Positions 36,216-46,572 of a stretch of 64,000 bases of DNA are shown here, in pieces; the first letter of the stretch is position 1, and every line of letters begins with the position of its first letter. Source of the stretch: Lachnospiraceae bacterium (GTDB lineage: Bacteria; Bacillota; Clostridia; Lachnospirales; Lachnospiraceae); assembly GCA_024698145.1 (NCBI GenBank), contig JAILRO010000026.1, forward strand, positions 24,473 to 88,472, read 5' to 3'. The position numbers were made by a program, and so were the translations under genes. A model generated the notes under the pieces. It had not been told where the DNA came from. It searched no databases and worked only from the letters and a program-made list of their open reading frames with translations.

Positions 36216-36902
36216 ATGAGTAGAATATTACTTGTCGAAGATGAGGAAGCGGTTCTGCTTCTTAACAAAAGACATCTTGAGAAAAACGGATATGAAGTAT
36301 ATAGTGCAACTACCATCAAACAGGCAGAGGCAATTATATGGGAATACCCACCCGATCTTATAATATTAGACGTTATGCTGCCGGACGGTTCTGGGCTCGA
36401 TTTGTGTCGGAAAATTCGCGATATATCAACAGCTCCGGTGCTGTTTTTGTCTTGTCTTTCGGATAATTCGGATATAATAAGAGGGCTTGATAACGGCGGT
36501 GATGATTATCTACCAAAGCCATACAGCATAGATGTGTTGCTTGCCAGAGTAGCCACTTTGTTAAGACGCAGCAAGAATCCGATAGGAATCATTGAACTTC
36601 CGCCACTTAGAATTAATCTCTCAAATGGTAAGGTCACGCTGGAAAAAGAAGAGATTTTGCTGTCCCAGAAAGAACTCCAATTGCTTGCGTTTCTCGCACA
36701 ACACGCAGGATGCGAATATTCTTCCAAAGAATTATATAACGCAGTATGGGGTGAGGATAACGAAACTTCTACCGGAACAGTTAAGGCCCATATCTCAAGA
36801 CTTCGTTCAAAACTTCATCTCAATGATATGAGCCCATTTGAATTAATATTTACACCGGAGAAGAAATATATGTTTCTGAAAGTTCGTTTTTCACCGGAAT
36901 AA
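36216..36902 (+). CDS. OmpR/PhoB-family response regulator
   Basis: This 228-residue regulator has an N-terminal receiver domain with the acidic pair in VEDEE, the phospho-acceptor D52 in IILDVMLPDG, S79 in the switch position and K101 in YLPKPYS, followed by a winged-helix Trans_reg_C domain (LSQKELQLLAFLAQHAG, TVKAHISRLRSKL). It should be phosphorylated by a histidine kinase and bind DNA as a dimer. It is the only plus-strand gene in the window. AAGGAG lies seven bases before the ATG. Its last 53 bases overlap the end of the histidine-kinase gene on the opposite strand, and its C-terminus departs from the usual GYR-type ending, ending in FLKVRFSPE. Confidence 0.92.
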   Translation: MSRILLVEDEEAVLLLNKRHLEKNGYEVYSATTIKQAEAIIWEYPPDLIILDVMLPDGSGLDLCRKIRDISTAPVLFLSCLSDNSDIIRGLDNGGDDYLPKPYSIDVLLARVATLLRRSKNPIGIIELPPLRINLSNGKVTLEKEEILLSQKELQLLAFLAQHAGCEYSSKELYNAVWGEDNETSTGTVKAHISRLRSKLHLNDMSPFELIFTPEKKYMFLKVRFSPE

Positions 36903-38454
36903 CAAAACTGATTGTTGTTCCTTCGCCAAGTTTACTTTCGATTCCGATTGTTCCACCATGTGCTTCTATTATACATTTACTGATATACAGGCCGAGACCC
37001 GTGCCTGTATTTCTTTTGCCATTTCCACCTTCTTCATCCTTATAATAACGCTCGAAAATGTAGGGCAGAGCTTCTTCTGATATGCCCTCGCCGGTATCCT
37101 TTACAGATATTTTAATACCGTCCTTCTCATCTTCCGTCATAACGGTAATGTTACCGTTTCTTGTGTGTCTTGAAGCATTGGTTATCAAATTGATGATTAC
37201 CTGTCTTATACGGTTCTCATCACAAAATACAGATGACACGCTACTTCGTTTCATATAATTAACCGTATTGCCATTGTTAGCAAAAACCGGATAATATGTG
37301 TTAAGGATATCCTGAATAAGCACCGTCGGGGAAACATTTTTCTTATTAAGGTTAAATCGACCTTCGTCAATGGCGGACACGTCCATAACCTGCGACACCA
37401 TAAGAGCGAGTCGATTCGCTTCCGCTATTATCACTTTGATATTCTTCTCAACCTGCATAAGATCATTTTCACTCGGTATCGACATCAGCAACTCTCTACT
37501 CTCGTCCGCATAGCCACTCACAATTGTAAGCGGTGTTTTAAGCTCGTGGGAAATGTTGGCTAACGACTCTGATTTTAACCTGTCTGCTTCCGCAAGCGCT
37601 TCTTTCTCCATCTGACTTAATCGCAAAAGCTTCTCCTTCTCTATGCTATCCTTTTCAACCGGTGTCGCAACAGAAGACACAACCTTAAGAGCCGCCAAAC
37701 CGGCCACCAAACCGATAATAACATACGCTATTATTATATTGAGTACGATTGATCTTAGTGCCTTTTTCGTTTTGAGCCTGTTCTCGGTATCGTATTCATC
37801 CTTTATCTCATCCACATGGTCTTCCCATAATTTCGCCATTGATTCGTCAGTGTATATACCCAAATAAAAACCATCAATATATTCCAGAGTAGTCATGACA
37901 GCGCTTCCTTTGATGTCACTGTCAAAAGCGTCGATGGCGCCCTGTTCTTCTGCTGCTTTTAATACATCTTTCTCTGTATATTCATCATATACATAACCGT
38001 ATCCCTCCGGATCCGACTCGATTTTCTCGTGAATTCTTGCTCGTAATTCTTCAGGATCTACCGGCTCTAATTCATACCCCTTAATTGCTGCCAGCATTTC
38101 TGAATCTTTGAACATGAAGAAATACTCTGCATCCAATCCGTATTTTTCATTCGTCTGTTTTGCCACAAGGAGTAATTGGTCTTGCGGTGATACCCCGTCT
38201 TTCCATTCAATCTCGGTGGCACTTTGCAAAAAGAGTCTATATACGAACATATCACTTTGCAGAAAACCACCTCTTATATCAGTCATCATGGCAGCAGACT
38301 TTTTCTGCTCATTGTCATACGAAAGATCTGTCATATACCTTACGCCATACGCTGTGATAAGACTTGACGATATTATTCCTCCTATGACAAGTAATATAAG
38401 AATAATATATAGTTTGATCTTGAAATTAGCTGTTTGGGGTTGAGTGTTACTCAT
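36850..38454 (-). CDS. Membrane sensor histidine kinase
   Basis: The 534-residue kinase has a first membrane helix (about 13-37), an extracellular sensor of about 190 residues with no family I recognise, a second helix (about 233-262), a short coiled coil, a HisKA domain with H303 in NISHELKTPLTI, and an ATPase domain with N-box (IRQVIINLITNASRH), G1 (VKDTGEGIS) and G2 (GTGLGLYIS). No HAMP domain is evident. It is presumably the partner of the convergent response regulator, with which it shares a 53-base tail-to-tail overlap. The ATG has GGAGG six bases upstream. It starts 28 bases after the end of the large LRR gene at 38483-41797, so that surface protein and the sensor may be co-expressed. 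Confidence 0.93.
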   Translation of the reverse strand: MSNTQPQTANFKIKLYIILILLVIGGIISSSLITAYGVRYMTDLSYDNEQKKSAAMMTDIRGGFLQSDMFVYRLFLQSATEIEWKDGVSPQDQLLLVAKQTNEKYGLDAEYFFMFKDSEMLAAIKGYELEPVDPEELRARIHEKIESDPEGYGYVYDEYTEKDVLKAAEEQGAIDAFDSDIKGSAVMTTLEYIDGFYLGIYTDESMAKLWEDHVDEIKDEYDTENRLKTKKALRSIVLNIIIAYVIIGLVAGLAALKVVSSVATPVEKDSIEKEKLLRLSQMEKEALAEADRLKSESLANISHELKTPLTIVSGYADESRELLMSIPSENDLMQVEKNIKVIIAEANRLALMVSQVMDVSAIDEGRFNLNKKNVSPTVLIQDILNTYYPVFANNGNTVNYMKRSSVSSVFCDENRIRQVIINLITNASRHTRNGNITVMTEDEKDGIKISVKDTGEGISEEALPYIFERYYKDEEGGNGKRNTGTGLGLYISKCIIEAHGGTIGIESKLGEGTTISFVIPVKNELSETYISSPV

Positions 38455-38482
38455 TATATACCTCCACGTTGTTGTGTGATGT

Positions 38483-41400
38483 TTATTTGACTATAATTTT
38501 CACACCGACATTCTTCTTTGTGAATATCTTCTTATATTTCTTAACGTACTTCTTATTCTCTGCTTTAGAGCCAACCTTGACTTTAACGATTACTTTCTTA
38601 ACTTTGCAACCCTTAAATGCATTCTTAACAGACTTCTTGGTTAACTTCTTTGTCCTTACGACAATCGTCGCAACCTTGGAACCGTTAAATGCTTTAGGGG
38701 ACAGTTTGGAAATATTCTTGCCAAGTGTAACCGAGGTTGCCTTACTTCCCTTAAACGCATTGGCAGAAACCGCCGTCATCTCATATGTAACATTATCAAC
38801 AGTTACATTATCTGCCACTACTACATTGGTGGCTTTTTTGTCAGTTGTCTTATTAAATGTTACCGCCGGTTTCTCGTCTGCATTAGATGTAACCTTAACC
38901 TCCGCATTAACTTCCTTTGCCGTAACGGTTGTTCCCTTGTCCTTGGCTACGGAAGTCTGCTCTGCCGATGCTGTGACCTGGCTGCCTGTACTTGGTGCAA
39001 CAATACTCCACTCATATGTTTTGTCAGCCGTATCTTTGGCATCAGGCCATGTCTCCGGTTTTGTAACGTCACCCCAGACATACGTTTTAATAAATTTGTC
39101 ACCTGAAATACCGTTACGTTCTTTAATTACGCAGTCCGGCTTAAGACTAACCGTAGCTTTATATGATCCAACATCCGTTTTCTTGTTGTTCGTTACCGTG
39201 TAACCGCAGTCCGATATTGATTCTATGAATGTAATCTCACTTCCACTGTAATCAAATGTATTCTTTTCTGGTGACGGCGGCGTACAGATGTATTTTATTG
39301 TGAGGCCATCATTTTTAAGCATATCGCAATTGATATACACAGGTACGTATAGATTTCCATGAGCATACACAAGCGATTGTTCAGACAAATTTTTGCTTCT
39401 CATGTATATATCAATAACTTCACTGCCAAGATTACCGATTACATTATATCCCATTTTCTTAACTGATTCAGGAACTGAAATAGTCGCTTTTTTACGCAAA
39501 CCAATTGCACCATTTTTTATTTCCTCAACGCCTTCTGATATAAACATCGACTCACATTCTTGAGAATTCTTAAACGCATCCTCTCCTATGGTCTTAACGT
39601 TACCCGGAATAATTATTGATTTAAATGAATTACCCACAAACGCACAATCACAAATTTCAGTTACTTCTGACGGTATTACATATGTCTTATCCACTTTACC
39701 TTCAGGACAAAAAAGAAGTTTCGTCATATCTTTACTAAAAAGAACTCCATCCTTCACAGTATAACCCTGATTATCATAATCAACATTTATGTTTTGTAAA
39801 CCGAAACAATCCTCAAAGGCCTCTGCAAATTTAATGCCATTAGAGTTTTTTCCAATATCAATGGTAATAAGATTGTCATTTCCACGAAATGCTCCACTTT
39901 CAATCTCCTCTACACCTTCAGGAAGTTCTATATATTTTATATCGCAGTCGGAAAATGCACCTTCCTCAATTATCTTGATTCCACTACCCAAACTAACCTC
40001 TTCCAAGAAATTAAGATTCTCAAATGCTCCAGCACCTATCTCAATGACACTATCCGAAACAGATACTTTTTTTATTTTTTCAAGCAACGCAAATGAATAA
40101 TCACCGATTCTTGTTATTCCACGTGATACATTAATCTCCGTTACACAGTTGCTAAAATAGCCGTATTCAATACTTTTTCCTGGCGAATCATAATCCGACA
40201 TAGTGCCAGTACCACTTATAGTAAGCGTGTATGCATCGTACAAAACGCCATACAGTTCTATCTTCTGGCCGTTCTTTGAAACACTCCATGTTGCATTACT
40301 TCCATCTCCTTCTCCACCACAATACCAAAAAGAAGGATCTTCCTTATAATTAGCCTTAATAGTTACATTTTTTTCAGGCATTACGAAAGTGGTCTCAGAA
40401 GATTTATCATTGTCGAAAGTAATCACATCTTCACTTGTCCACTTTTCAAAACTAAATCCTTCTTTCTGATCAGCAGCGATTTCTACGGATTCCCCAGGCA
40501 GAGCAAACAAAGTTTTTGAACTTCCGTTTTCAACAGTAATCTTATATAAATCTACATATTCAGCCGTCACTTGAACATTTTTTCCAGGCAATGTAAAAGT
40601 TGTCGTACTTGCTTCGGAATCATCAAAGACAACCCCATCCTCACTTGTCCACTTTTTAAAAACCTTTCCTTCTATTGTTTTTGCATTTATTGTAATTTCA
40701 GCGCCTTCTATTCCCGAGCTCGGTGATGCCATTCCATTTATAACAGTTACATCATAAAGAATGTAAAACTCGATTTCAATATTGCCGGAAGTCAATATAG
40801 TATTACCTGCACCCTTGTCTACATTATTCCATCGACTCTCATTACCTTTATAAATAATTTTTTTCAATGAACTGCACTGATTGAAAACAAAAGAGCCAAA
40901 TCCTTTTAATGTATACGGCAAAGTTACAGTCTCCAAGTTTTTACAATTTTCAAAAGTTTGGTCATATATTTTTGTAACTCCTTCTGGGATCACAATTTCT
41001 TTAATTTTCGAATACGTAAAAGCCTCTTTCGAAATGTTGTTAACTGTATCCGGAATCACATACGACGTCAATGAAGCTGGGCACCTCAACAGCGTGGTTT
41101 TACTCTTATCAAACAAAACTCCATCCACCGAACAATATTTTTCGTTATCTTCCGAAACGATAATAGACTCAAGCAATGTACAACCAGTGAAAGCATCTCC
41201 TCTTATATAGCTTACATTTGCAGGTATATATATAGTCGTTAATGATGTATAACTAAATGCACCAAAATCAATCGTTGACAGATTGTCGGGTAATGTTATC
41301 GACGTTATTTTCTTACACGAAGTAAATGCACAGCTTGATATCACCGTCACACTTGAGGGAATTGTGTCAATAACCAGTGAAGAACAGCCAGAAAACGTAT

Positions 41401-41797
41401 TCCTTCCAATCACTTGCAAAGAATTCGGCAGTGAAACATTATTGAGATTTTTACAATCACGAAAAACACCGACACCTGTATTTGTCACTCCATTATTAAT
41501 TACAGCTTCATTTATTGAAGTTCTGTAATCAAACCACGGGGCATTCTTGCCTGTATTAATATAATCCGCAAGAGTACCTGTACCACTAATAGTAAGCTTA
41601 TAAGCTGTACTACCATTGATAGTACCGTTCTCGGTAAGAACCCATGTAACATTAGACCCTTCTGCTCCGCACTCGCCACTTGCAACAATTGCGGTGCTTT
41701 CTGCTTTAACCAATATTGAACTTAATGGTAGAACAAGCAAAACCATCGCTGATATAAAAAATAATTGTTTTAGTAACCGTCTTTTTTGCATCCTCAT
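38483..41797 (-). CDS. Large secreted BspA-like LRR protein with InlB-type repeats
   Basis: The 1104-residue protein starts at ATG 41797 (GGAGG six bases upstream; a GTG five codons earlier overlaps the ribosome site). A signal peptide ends near VKAES. The first BspA-type LRR block (about 45-290) has units such as IGRNTFSGCSSL and ISKEAFTYSKIKEIVIPEG. Two divergent InlB/Flg_new-type repeats follow (about 335-470, with FKKWTSED and FEKWTSED). A second LRR block (about 490-780), a linker, and a third LRR block (about 960-1104) with a lysine-rich end complete it. The two LRR blocks begin with the same GxGTMSDY/GTGTLADY motif, so the protein looks internally duplicated. It precedes the histidine kinase in the same orientation. 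Confidence 0.85.
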   Translation of the reverse strand: MRMQKRRLLKQLFFISAMVLLVLPLSSILVKAESTAIVASGECGAEGSNVTWVLTENGTINGSTAYKLTISGTGTLADYINTGKNAPWFDYRTSINEAVINNGVTNTGVGVFRDCKNLNNVSLPNSLQVIGRNTFSGCSSLVIDTIPSSVTVISSCAFTSCKKITSITLPDNLSTIDFGAFSYTSLTTIYIPANVSYIRGDAFTGCTLLESIIVSEDNEKYCSVDGVLFDKSKTTLLRCPASLTSYVIPDTVNNISKEAFTYSKIKEIVIPEGVTKIYDQTFENCKNLETVTLPYTLKGFGSFVFNQCSSLKKIIYKGNESRWNNVDKGAGNTILTSGNIEIEFYILYDVTVINGMASPSSGIEGAEITINAKTIEGKVFKKWTSEDGVVFDDSEASTTTFTLPGKNVQVTAEYVDLYKITVENGSSKTLFALPGESVEIAADQKEGFSFEKWTSEDVITFDNDKSSETTFVMPEKNVTIKANYKEDPSFWYCGGEGDGSNATWSVSKNGQKIELYGVLYDAYTLTISGTGTMSDYDSPGKSIEYGYFSNCVTEINVSRGITRIGDYSFALLEKIKKVSVSDSVIEIGAGAFENLNFLEEVSLGSGIKIIEEGAFSDCDIKYIELPEGVEEIESGAFRGNDNLITIDIGKNSNGIKFAEAFEDCFGLQNINVDYDNQGYTVKDGVLFSKDMTKLLFCPEGKVDKTYVIPSEVTEICDCAFVGNSFKSIIIPGNVKTIGEDAFKNSQECESMFISEGVEEIKNGAIGLRKKATISVPESVKKMGYNVIGNLGSEVIDIYMRSKNLSEQSLVYAHGNLYVPVYINCDMLKNDGLTIKYICTPPSPEKNTFDYSGSEITFIESISDCGYTVTNNKKTDVGSYKATVSLKPDCVIKERNGISGDKFIKTYVWGDVTKPETWPDAKDTADKTYEWSIVAPSTGSQVTASAEQTSVAKDKGTTVTAKEVNAEVKVTSNADEKPAVTFNKTTDKKATNVVVADNVTVDNVTYEMTAVSANAFKGSKATSVTLGKNISKLSPKAFNGSKVATIVVRTKKLTKKSVKNAFKGCKVKKVIVKVKVGSKAENKKYVKKYKKIFTKKNVGVKIIVK

Positions 41798-41900
41798 AAA
41801 GCACCTCCGCACACCATTTTACTTTTGCATTTACCATAGCCATTATTATAAGGCATAATATATCATTTTACCATTAATATTATAGCGTTATAAAACAAAA

Positions 41901-41938
41901 AAAATGTTACGGTTAAGAATCTGTAACCGTAACATTTT
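41901..41938 (-). terminator. Terminator of the 41962-45036 surface-protein gene
   Basis: A perfect 15-bp stem (41901-41915 with 41924-41938, eight-base loop) is followed on the minus strand by TTTTTTTTGTTTT. Its inner part, GGTTA-nGAATCT-GTAACC, repeats the core of the inverted repeat at 36120-36139. Confidence 0.9.
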
Positions 41939-41961
41939 CTGGAAATCATTTAATCTTGCTA

Positions 41962-44900
41962 TTATTTCTTTTTGTGCTTAAACTTTGCTTTCTTTGCTCC
42001 TGCTTTCTCAAAAAGTTTCTTAATCTTTTTATACTCCTTCTTACTCTTACAAACTATCGTTATGGTTGTGTTCTTACCAATGCCCTTAAATGCATTCTTG
42101 CCAACAGAAGTTATTTTACCCTTAACCGTCAGTGATCTAAGCTTCTTACAACCATTGAAAGCATTACCTTCTATCTTGGTTACATTATTACCCAATTTGA
42201 CCGTGGTTAATTTTGAAGCACTACGGAACGCATTCTTGCGAACAACTTTGACGTTCTTACCCATCGTTACGGTTTTAACTTTCTTGTTGCCCTTAAGTGC
42301 GTTCTCTGCAACCTCTGTCACTTTATATGCTACGCCGTCTTTTCCTGTTACAGTATCAAGAATCTTAACCGTTGTTGCTTTGCTACCAGTTGCCTCGCCC
42401 TTATAGGAAACTTCACCATCCGAGCCTGTCGACTTCTGTGTAACCTCATAAGTAGATTGAGAAGCTGCTGCCTCTACAGGTGTTATCTCTGTTCCAACCT
42501 CAGAAGGTGTGGCAGGTGTCGGTTCCGGTGTAACTGTAGTAGCTGGCTGCTGCTGGACCGGTTGTGGCTGAGGTTGCGGTGTTTCAGAAGATTTATATTT
42601 GAATTCCTTACCTTCTAAAACAGTATCTTTACCAAGTGTATAACCACCTGTCTTAAATTCGCCCTCAAAATCACCCTTTTCAAATGACAGCGAAGCATCC
42701 TTCTCGCATATTACATTGACCTTTGTGTCAAAGATAAGATTCTTTACCTTATTGGTTCCTTTAACAATAAGTGTCATTGGTGTCTTACCGTATTCTTTTC
42801 CGTATAGGCACAGTTCTCCATACTCAGCATCAACATCCTGAACAAGATTATCAATAGTTACCGTATCGCCATCAACCGTATAACTTCCACTCTTAAGCTC
42901 AGAGCAATCTACTCCGTTTTGCACATATAAAGGCTGATTCTTTCCAACTATTGCATATGTTGAGAACTTGTCAGTTTTAAACGATAATTTTCCACCTGAC
43001 ATTATAGAAACTCCATCGAGTTTTTCGGCTACGCCATTATGAATTCTTACTACATCGTAATTAGCAAATCCACGAAGGGCATTATCCAATGTCAGCGTTA
43101 TCGTTGCATCCTTATGTAACTCTGCCAACTTCGTATCCCATGCGGTCTGTTCATCATTTGCTTTATCAGTATCATAATTCTTTACAACAGATTCACTAAG
43201 TGTTACATCCATATATTCATATACGGTGTTCTCGTTTGCATCCGGCACTACCGCAGATATCTTAGTCTTATCAGCATCTGTCACTTCTGCCTTATCAATT
43301 TCAAGTTTCGCATTACCATTAGCTATCTCGCCATCCTCAAGACTAAACGCAGCAGCAGATACCTTTGTATTTTCCGAATTAACCTTAACAACATCCTCTG
43401 TTTCTTTAAATCCTGCACACACATGTCCGGCATTTGCTGGCATGGTAAATGAATATTTTCCTACATCATCATCACTGACGCTTGCTTTTGTTTCAATCGG
43501 CGCTCCATTTATATTCAAAGTATTCTTAATATATTGATAACCTGCATTAGGAAGAATAGTAACATTGACATTCTCTCCTGCTGCTATCCAAGCCTCAAAA
43601 TGTCCGTCCCTATCATCAATAATCCAGTATCCTTTTGAAAAGCCATCCATTGTTACCGTACCTGCATCTGGATTATCAAATCCAATATTATTATCAATTG
43701 TATAAGAAATAGAGTAAAGTATCGGGTCTGTTGATTCAAGTTTATATGTTCCTGAACCTACCGTAAGTTTGTAGCTTCCATTTGCAGGAGTCGAATTGTC
43801 AACTGTGGCAGATGTATCTATGCCAACTGTTTGTACATATGGGGATCCTGCATCTCCAGCATTATCATGATGTGCAAGATATCCGCTCTTTCCATTTTCT
43901 GCAGGATAAGTTGCATAGTATTTATTCTTAAGATCAACATCACCAAGAACACCCTTCATTTCAATAACACCTTCCTGGAAGGCAGTACATGCTATATTAT
44001 TCTCTGCATCACCATTATCAAATAATTTTGTCTTTGCTTCCACCTTAATCTTGGCACTTGTAACCTCTACATTCTCCACGTTCTTAAATGCAGTGTTTGC
44101 GTATATGTATCCGTTATTGGCCTTCCTGTCATGAAATTCATAATTCCAGAGCGAAACAGTATCTATATTCTGAAAAGCAACATTCGCCGGATTGCTCGAA
44201 GTTCCAACATAGAGAATAAATGCATCCCTAAAAGATATTCTGCCTGCAAGTCCATTTTCAGGTCCTGATATTCCATCTGTCAATTGGATATTACCGTAAT
44301 ATGGTTCCAAATTATTGTTATTAGCATCAACTTCAGGCATATCATCAAACTTGTAATTGCCTGTCATTCTTCCCCACATTTCAAACCCACTACCTTTTGT
44401 AAGTTTGATCGATTTGAACTTATTATTACCATATACTTCAATGCACGGGCCACCGGAAATTATCAAGTCCTCATCAGGGCGATTACATCCATTAAGTTTT
44501 ATCGTACCATCTTCGGAAACGGAAATGCCTTCAACAGGTGATTTGATAACACCCTCCTCAACAGCAACTGTAGTTCCTACTTTTACAGACTCTTTTGCCT
44601 TAAATCCAAACTCAAGTTCAATATTATTATTTCCATTCAATGTATACGTATAACCTGTGTCACTTGTAATTTGTGCGACCTCATCGTCGCTAAGTCTATA
44701 TGGTGTCTGTTCACCATTTACACGAATAGTCACACCTCTTACCGTCTCTAATTTGTAACCGTCTGCCGCCTTGATTTTCAACACAACAGATCCTGCATTC
44801 TCAAGAATTGATACATCATTAAACCGGTTATCTGTTATCGTAAAGTCCGTTTCAACACCTTCATCAAACTTGTATGACACCGTTCCACCTACAGCTCCGT

Positions 44901-45036
44901 CATCCTGACATACAACTTTCAACCTTGTCTCAGGAGCGTCCGCCTTAGCAACTCCGCCTGGTATAATCACTACCGAGAGCACCATCAACAGCGACATAAA
45001 CCACGCTGTCACAACACATTTCGTTCTTTGTTTCAT
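41962..45036 (-). CDS. Secreted multi-domain protein with BspA LRR and lysine-rich C-terminal cap
   Basis: The frame opens at 45057. ATG 45036 lies nine bases after AAGGAGG and gives 1024 residues; ATG 45042 is only three bases from that site. A signal peptide ends near VAKADAP. The N-terminal 600 residues are beta-rich and carry repeated 'embedded' segments (NNIELEFGFKA, KSIKLTKGSGFEMWG, VAFQNIDTVSLWNYEF) that could form a beta-helix, followed by InlB-like sequence (VTILPNAGYQYI). A Gln/Pro/Thr-rich linker separates these from a C-terminal LRR block (about 890-1024) ending in FKHKKK. No enzyme motif is visible. It is a single-gene unit with a strong terminator. Confidence 0.8.
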   Translation of the reverse strand: MKQRTKCVVTAWFMSLLMVLSVVIIPGGVAKADAPETRLKVVCQDDGAVGGTVSYKFDEGVETDFTITDNRFNDVSILENAGSVVLKIKAADGYKLETVRGVTIRVNGEQTPYRLSDDEVAQITSDTGYTYTLNGNNNIELEFGFKAKESVKVGTTVAVEEGVIKSPVEGISVSEDGTIKLNGCNRPDEDLIISGGPCIEVYGNNKFKSIKLTKGSGFEMWGRMTGNYKFDDMPEVDANNNNLEPYYGNIQLTDGISGPENGLAGRISFRDAFILYVGTSSNPANVAFQNIDTVSLWNYEFHDRKANNGYIYANTAFKNVENVEVTSAKIKVEAKTKLFDNGDAENNIACTAFQEGVIEMKGVLGDVDLKNKYYATYPAENGKSGYLAHHDNAGDAGSPYVQTVGIDTSATVDNSTPANGSYKLTVGSGTYKLESTDPILYSISYTIDNNIGFDNPDAGTVTMDGFSKGYWIIDDRDGHFEAWIAAGENVNVTILPNAGYQYIKNTLNINGAPIETKASVSDDDVGKYSFTMPANAGHVCAGFKETEDVVKVNSENTKVSAAAFSLEDGEIANGNAKLEIDKAEVTDADKTKISAVVPDANENTVYEYMDVTLSESVVKNYDTDKANDEQTAWDTKLAELHKDATITLTLDNALRGFANYDVVRIHNGVAEKLDGVSIMSGGKLSFKTDKFSTYAIVGKNQPLYVQNGVDCSELKSGSYTVDGDTVTIDNLVQDVDAEYGELCLYGKEYGKTPMTLIVKGTNKVKNLIFDTKVNVICEKDASLSFEKGDFEGEFKTGGYTLGKDTVLEGKEFKYKSSETPQPQPQPVQQQPATTVTPEPTPATPSEVGTEITPVEAAASQSTYEVTQKSTGSDGEVSYKGEATGSKATTVKILDTVTGKDGVAYKVTEVAENALKGNKKVKTVTMGKNVKVVRKNAFRSASKLTTVKLGNNVTKIEGNAFNGCKKLRSLTVKGKITSVGKNAFKGIGKNTTITIVCKSKKEYKKIKKLFEKAGAKKAKFKHKKK

Positions 45037-45201
45037 AAGCATATTCCTCCTTCTCAATACATCCTTAATTATTTGCCACCAAAAAAATCATGATATAACC
45101 CGTATCATATATGTATATCGACTATTATACACTATACTCGAAATAAAAACATCAAAAAATATTTGCCAAATACCATATTTTTTCAAAACGAAAACAAAAA
45201 A

Positions 45202-46548
45202 CTATTCATGCAACTCATAGTCTGCATCCGCATCTATTATAGACAACATACATTTAGCAACATTCGGATCAAACTGTGTGCCCATATTATTCTCTATCTC
45301 CATACGAACCTTGTCTTGAGACATATATTTACGATAACTTCTGTTCGAAGTCATGGCATCATAACTGTCAGCCACAGCGATAATCCTTGCATAATAAGGT
45401 ATTTCTTCACCGCCCTTTTGATCCGGATATCCTCTACCATCAAATCTTTCATGATGCCATCTGGCACCGATTGACAAATCAGGACGACTTTTTATCTCTG
45501 CCAAAATGTCAAACCCAACGCAGGGATGTGTTTTAACAACAGCATATTCATCATCTGTAAGTTTCGACGGACTATTAATGATTTCATTTGGCACACCGAT
45601 TTTGCCTATATCATGCAAAAGGGCCATATAGTAAACATTCTCACACTCTTCTGAAGAAAGACCAAGTTTCTCTGCAAGCATCCTTGAATACTTTGCCACA
45701 CGAACCGAATGTCCTCTTGTATATTCATCCTTTGCATCAATGGTATGTGCTAAAGCCTCCATGACTTCAACCGACAGAGTCTTTACTTCATCTCTTGCTT
45801 CGATAGCTTCATTGGTTGAATTGATATTTTTGATGATAACGTAAAATGCCCAAATGAAAAGGAAGAGCAAAATATCTGAAAATACAAATACAGCAATACT
45901 TAACGATTTGTTAGTATAAAAAAATTGAGTTCCCGAGAATATAACAAACGTAATACCCAATAATGTTGGAGGATACACAAATAATTTCCAATTGATTATA
46001 CTCTTCTTTCTTGTCATTTTTGAAAGAGCTTTTATATCGTAAAAATATAATGTAAAGAGTGCAGCAAATTGAACTATCGTATCCAATACAGCTATCCAGG
46101 CACGAATTACAGCAGATCCCTGTATCGGGCTTTTGAACGAAGTCATCATTACAATACTAAACATTATATATACAAATGTAACAAGAGATTTATTAGATAC
46201 CTCCAACCACTTGCCTATAAAATGTGCAAACAAAAACATAAATATCAGGTACACAAACCACGTAATCATAGTTATACTCATTTGGAATTGTTTTCCATGC
46301 GCAATTGTTCCATAGTCTGCACCATAACCACCTAAAACCAAAACAAAACCGGCAATAATAACTACAAGCACCATCGAAATAATAAATAAAACATATGGAT
46401 TTGTGAAAAAGGTCGTCCAAAAAAACTTTGTCTTACTTATATTTTCTTTAAGGAAACATTTTTTCAAAGAACGATGAAACAAGATTATATAGAATGCCAC
46501 AAAAAACAATCCCATCACCGTATCTACAACAGTACCTATATTCTGCAT
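45202..46548 (-). CDS. Membrane-anchored HD-GYP c-di-GMP phosphodiesterase
   Basis: The 448-residue protein has about seven N-terminal membrane helices (about 8-240) and a C-terminal HD-GYP domain (about 262-440). The metal-binding HD is in ALLHDIGKIGVP and the GYP motif in HHERFDGRGYP, followed by IIAVADSYDAMTSNRSYR, so the active site looks complete. HD-GYP enzymes hydrolyse c-di-GMP. With the EAL protein at 24.4 kb the window holds two c-di-GMP-degrading proteins and no recognisable cyclase. The start is 24 bases after the stop of the AlkZ-related gene, so the two are probably co-transcribed. Confidence 0.93.
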   Translation of the reverse strand: MQNIGTVVDTVMGLFFVAFYIILFHRSLKKCFLKENISKTKFFWTTFFTNPYVLFIISMVLVVIIAGFVLVLGGYGADYGTIAHGKQFQMSITMITWFVYLIFMFLFAHFIGKWLEVSNKSLVTFVYIMFSIVMMTSFKSPIQGSAVIRAWIAVLDTIVQFAALFTLYFYDIKALSKMTRKKSIINWKLFVYPPTLLGITFVIFSGTQFFYTNKSLSIAVFVFSDILLFLFIWAFYVIIKNINSTNEAIEARDEVKTLSVEVMEALAHTIDAKDEYTRGHSVRVAKYSRMLAEKLGLSSEECENVYYMALLHDIGKIGVPNEIINSPSKLTDDEYAVVKTHPCVGFDILAEIKSRPDLSIGARWHHERFDGRGYPDQKGGEEIPYYARIIAVADSYDAMTSNRSYRKYMSQDKVRMEIENNMGTQFDPNVAKCMLSIIDADADYELHE

Positions 46549-46572
46549 ATCTGTAATCCTTCCCCTTCTATA

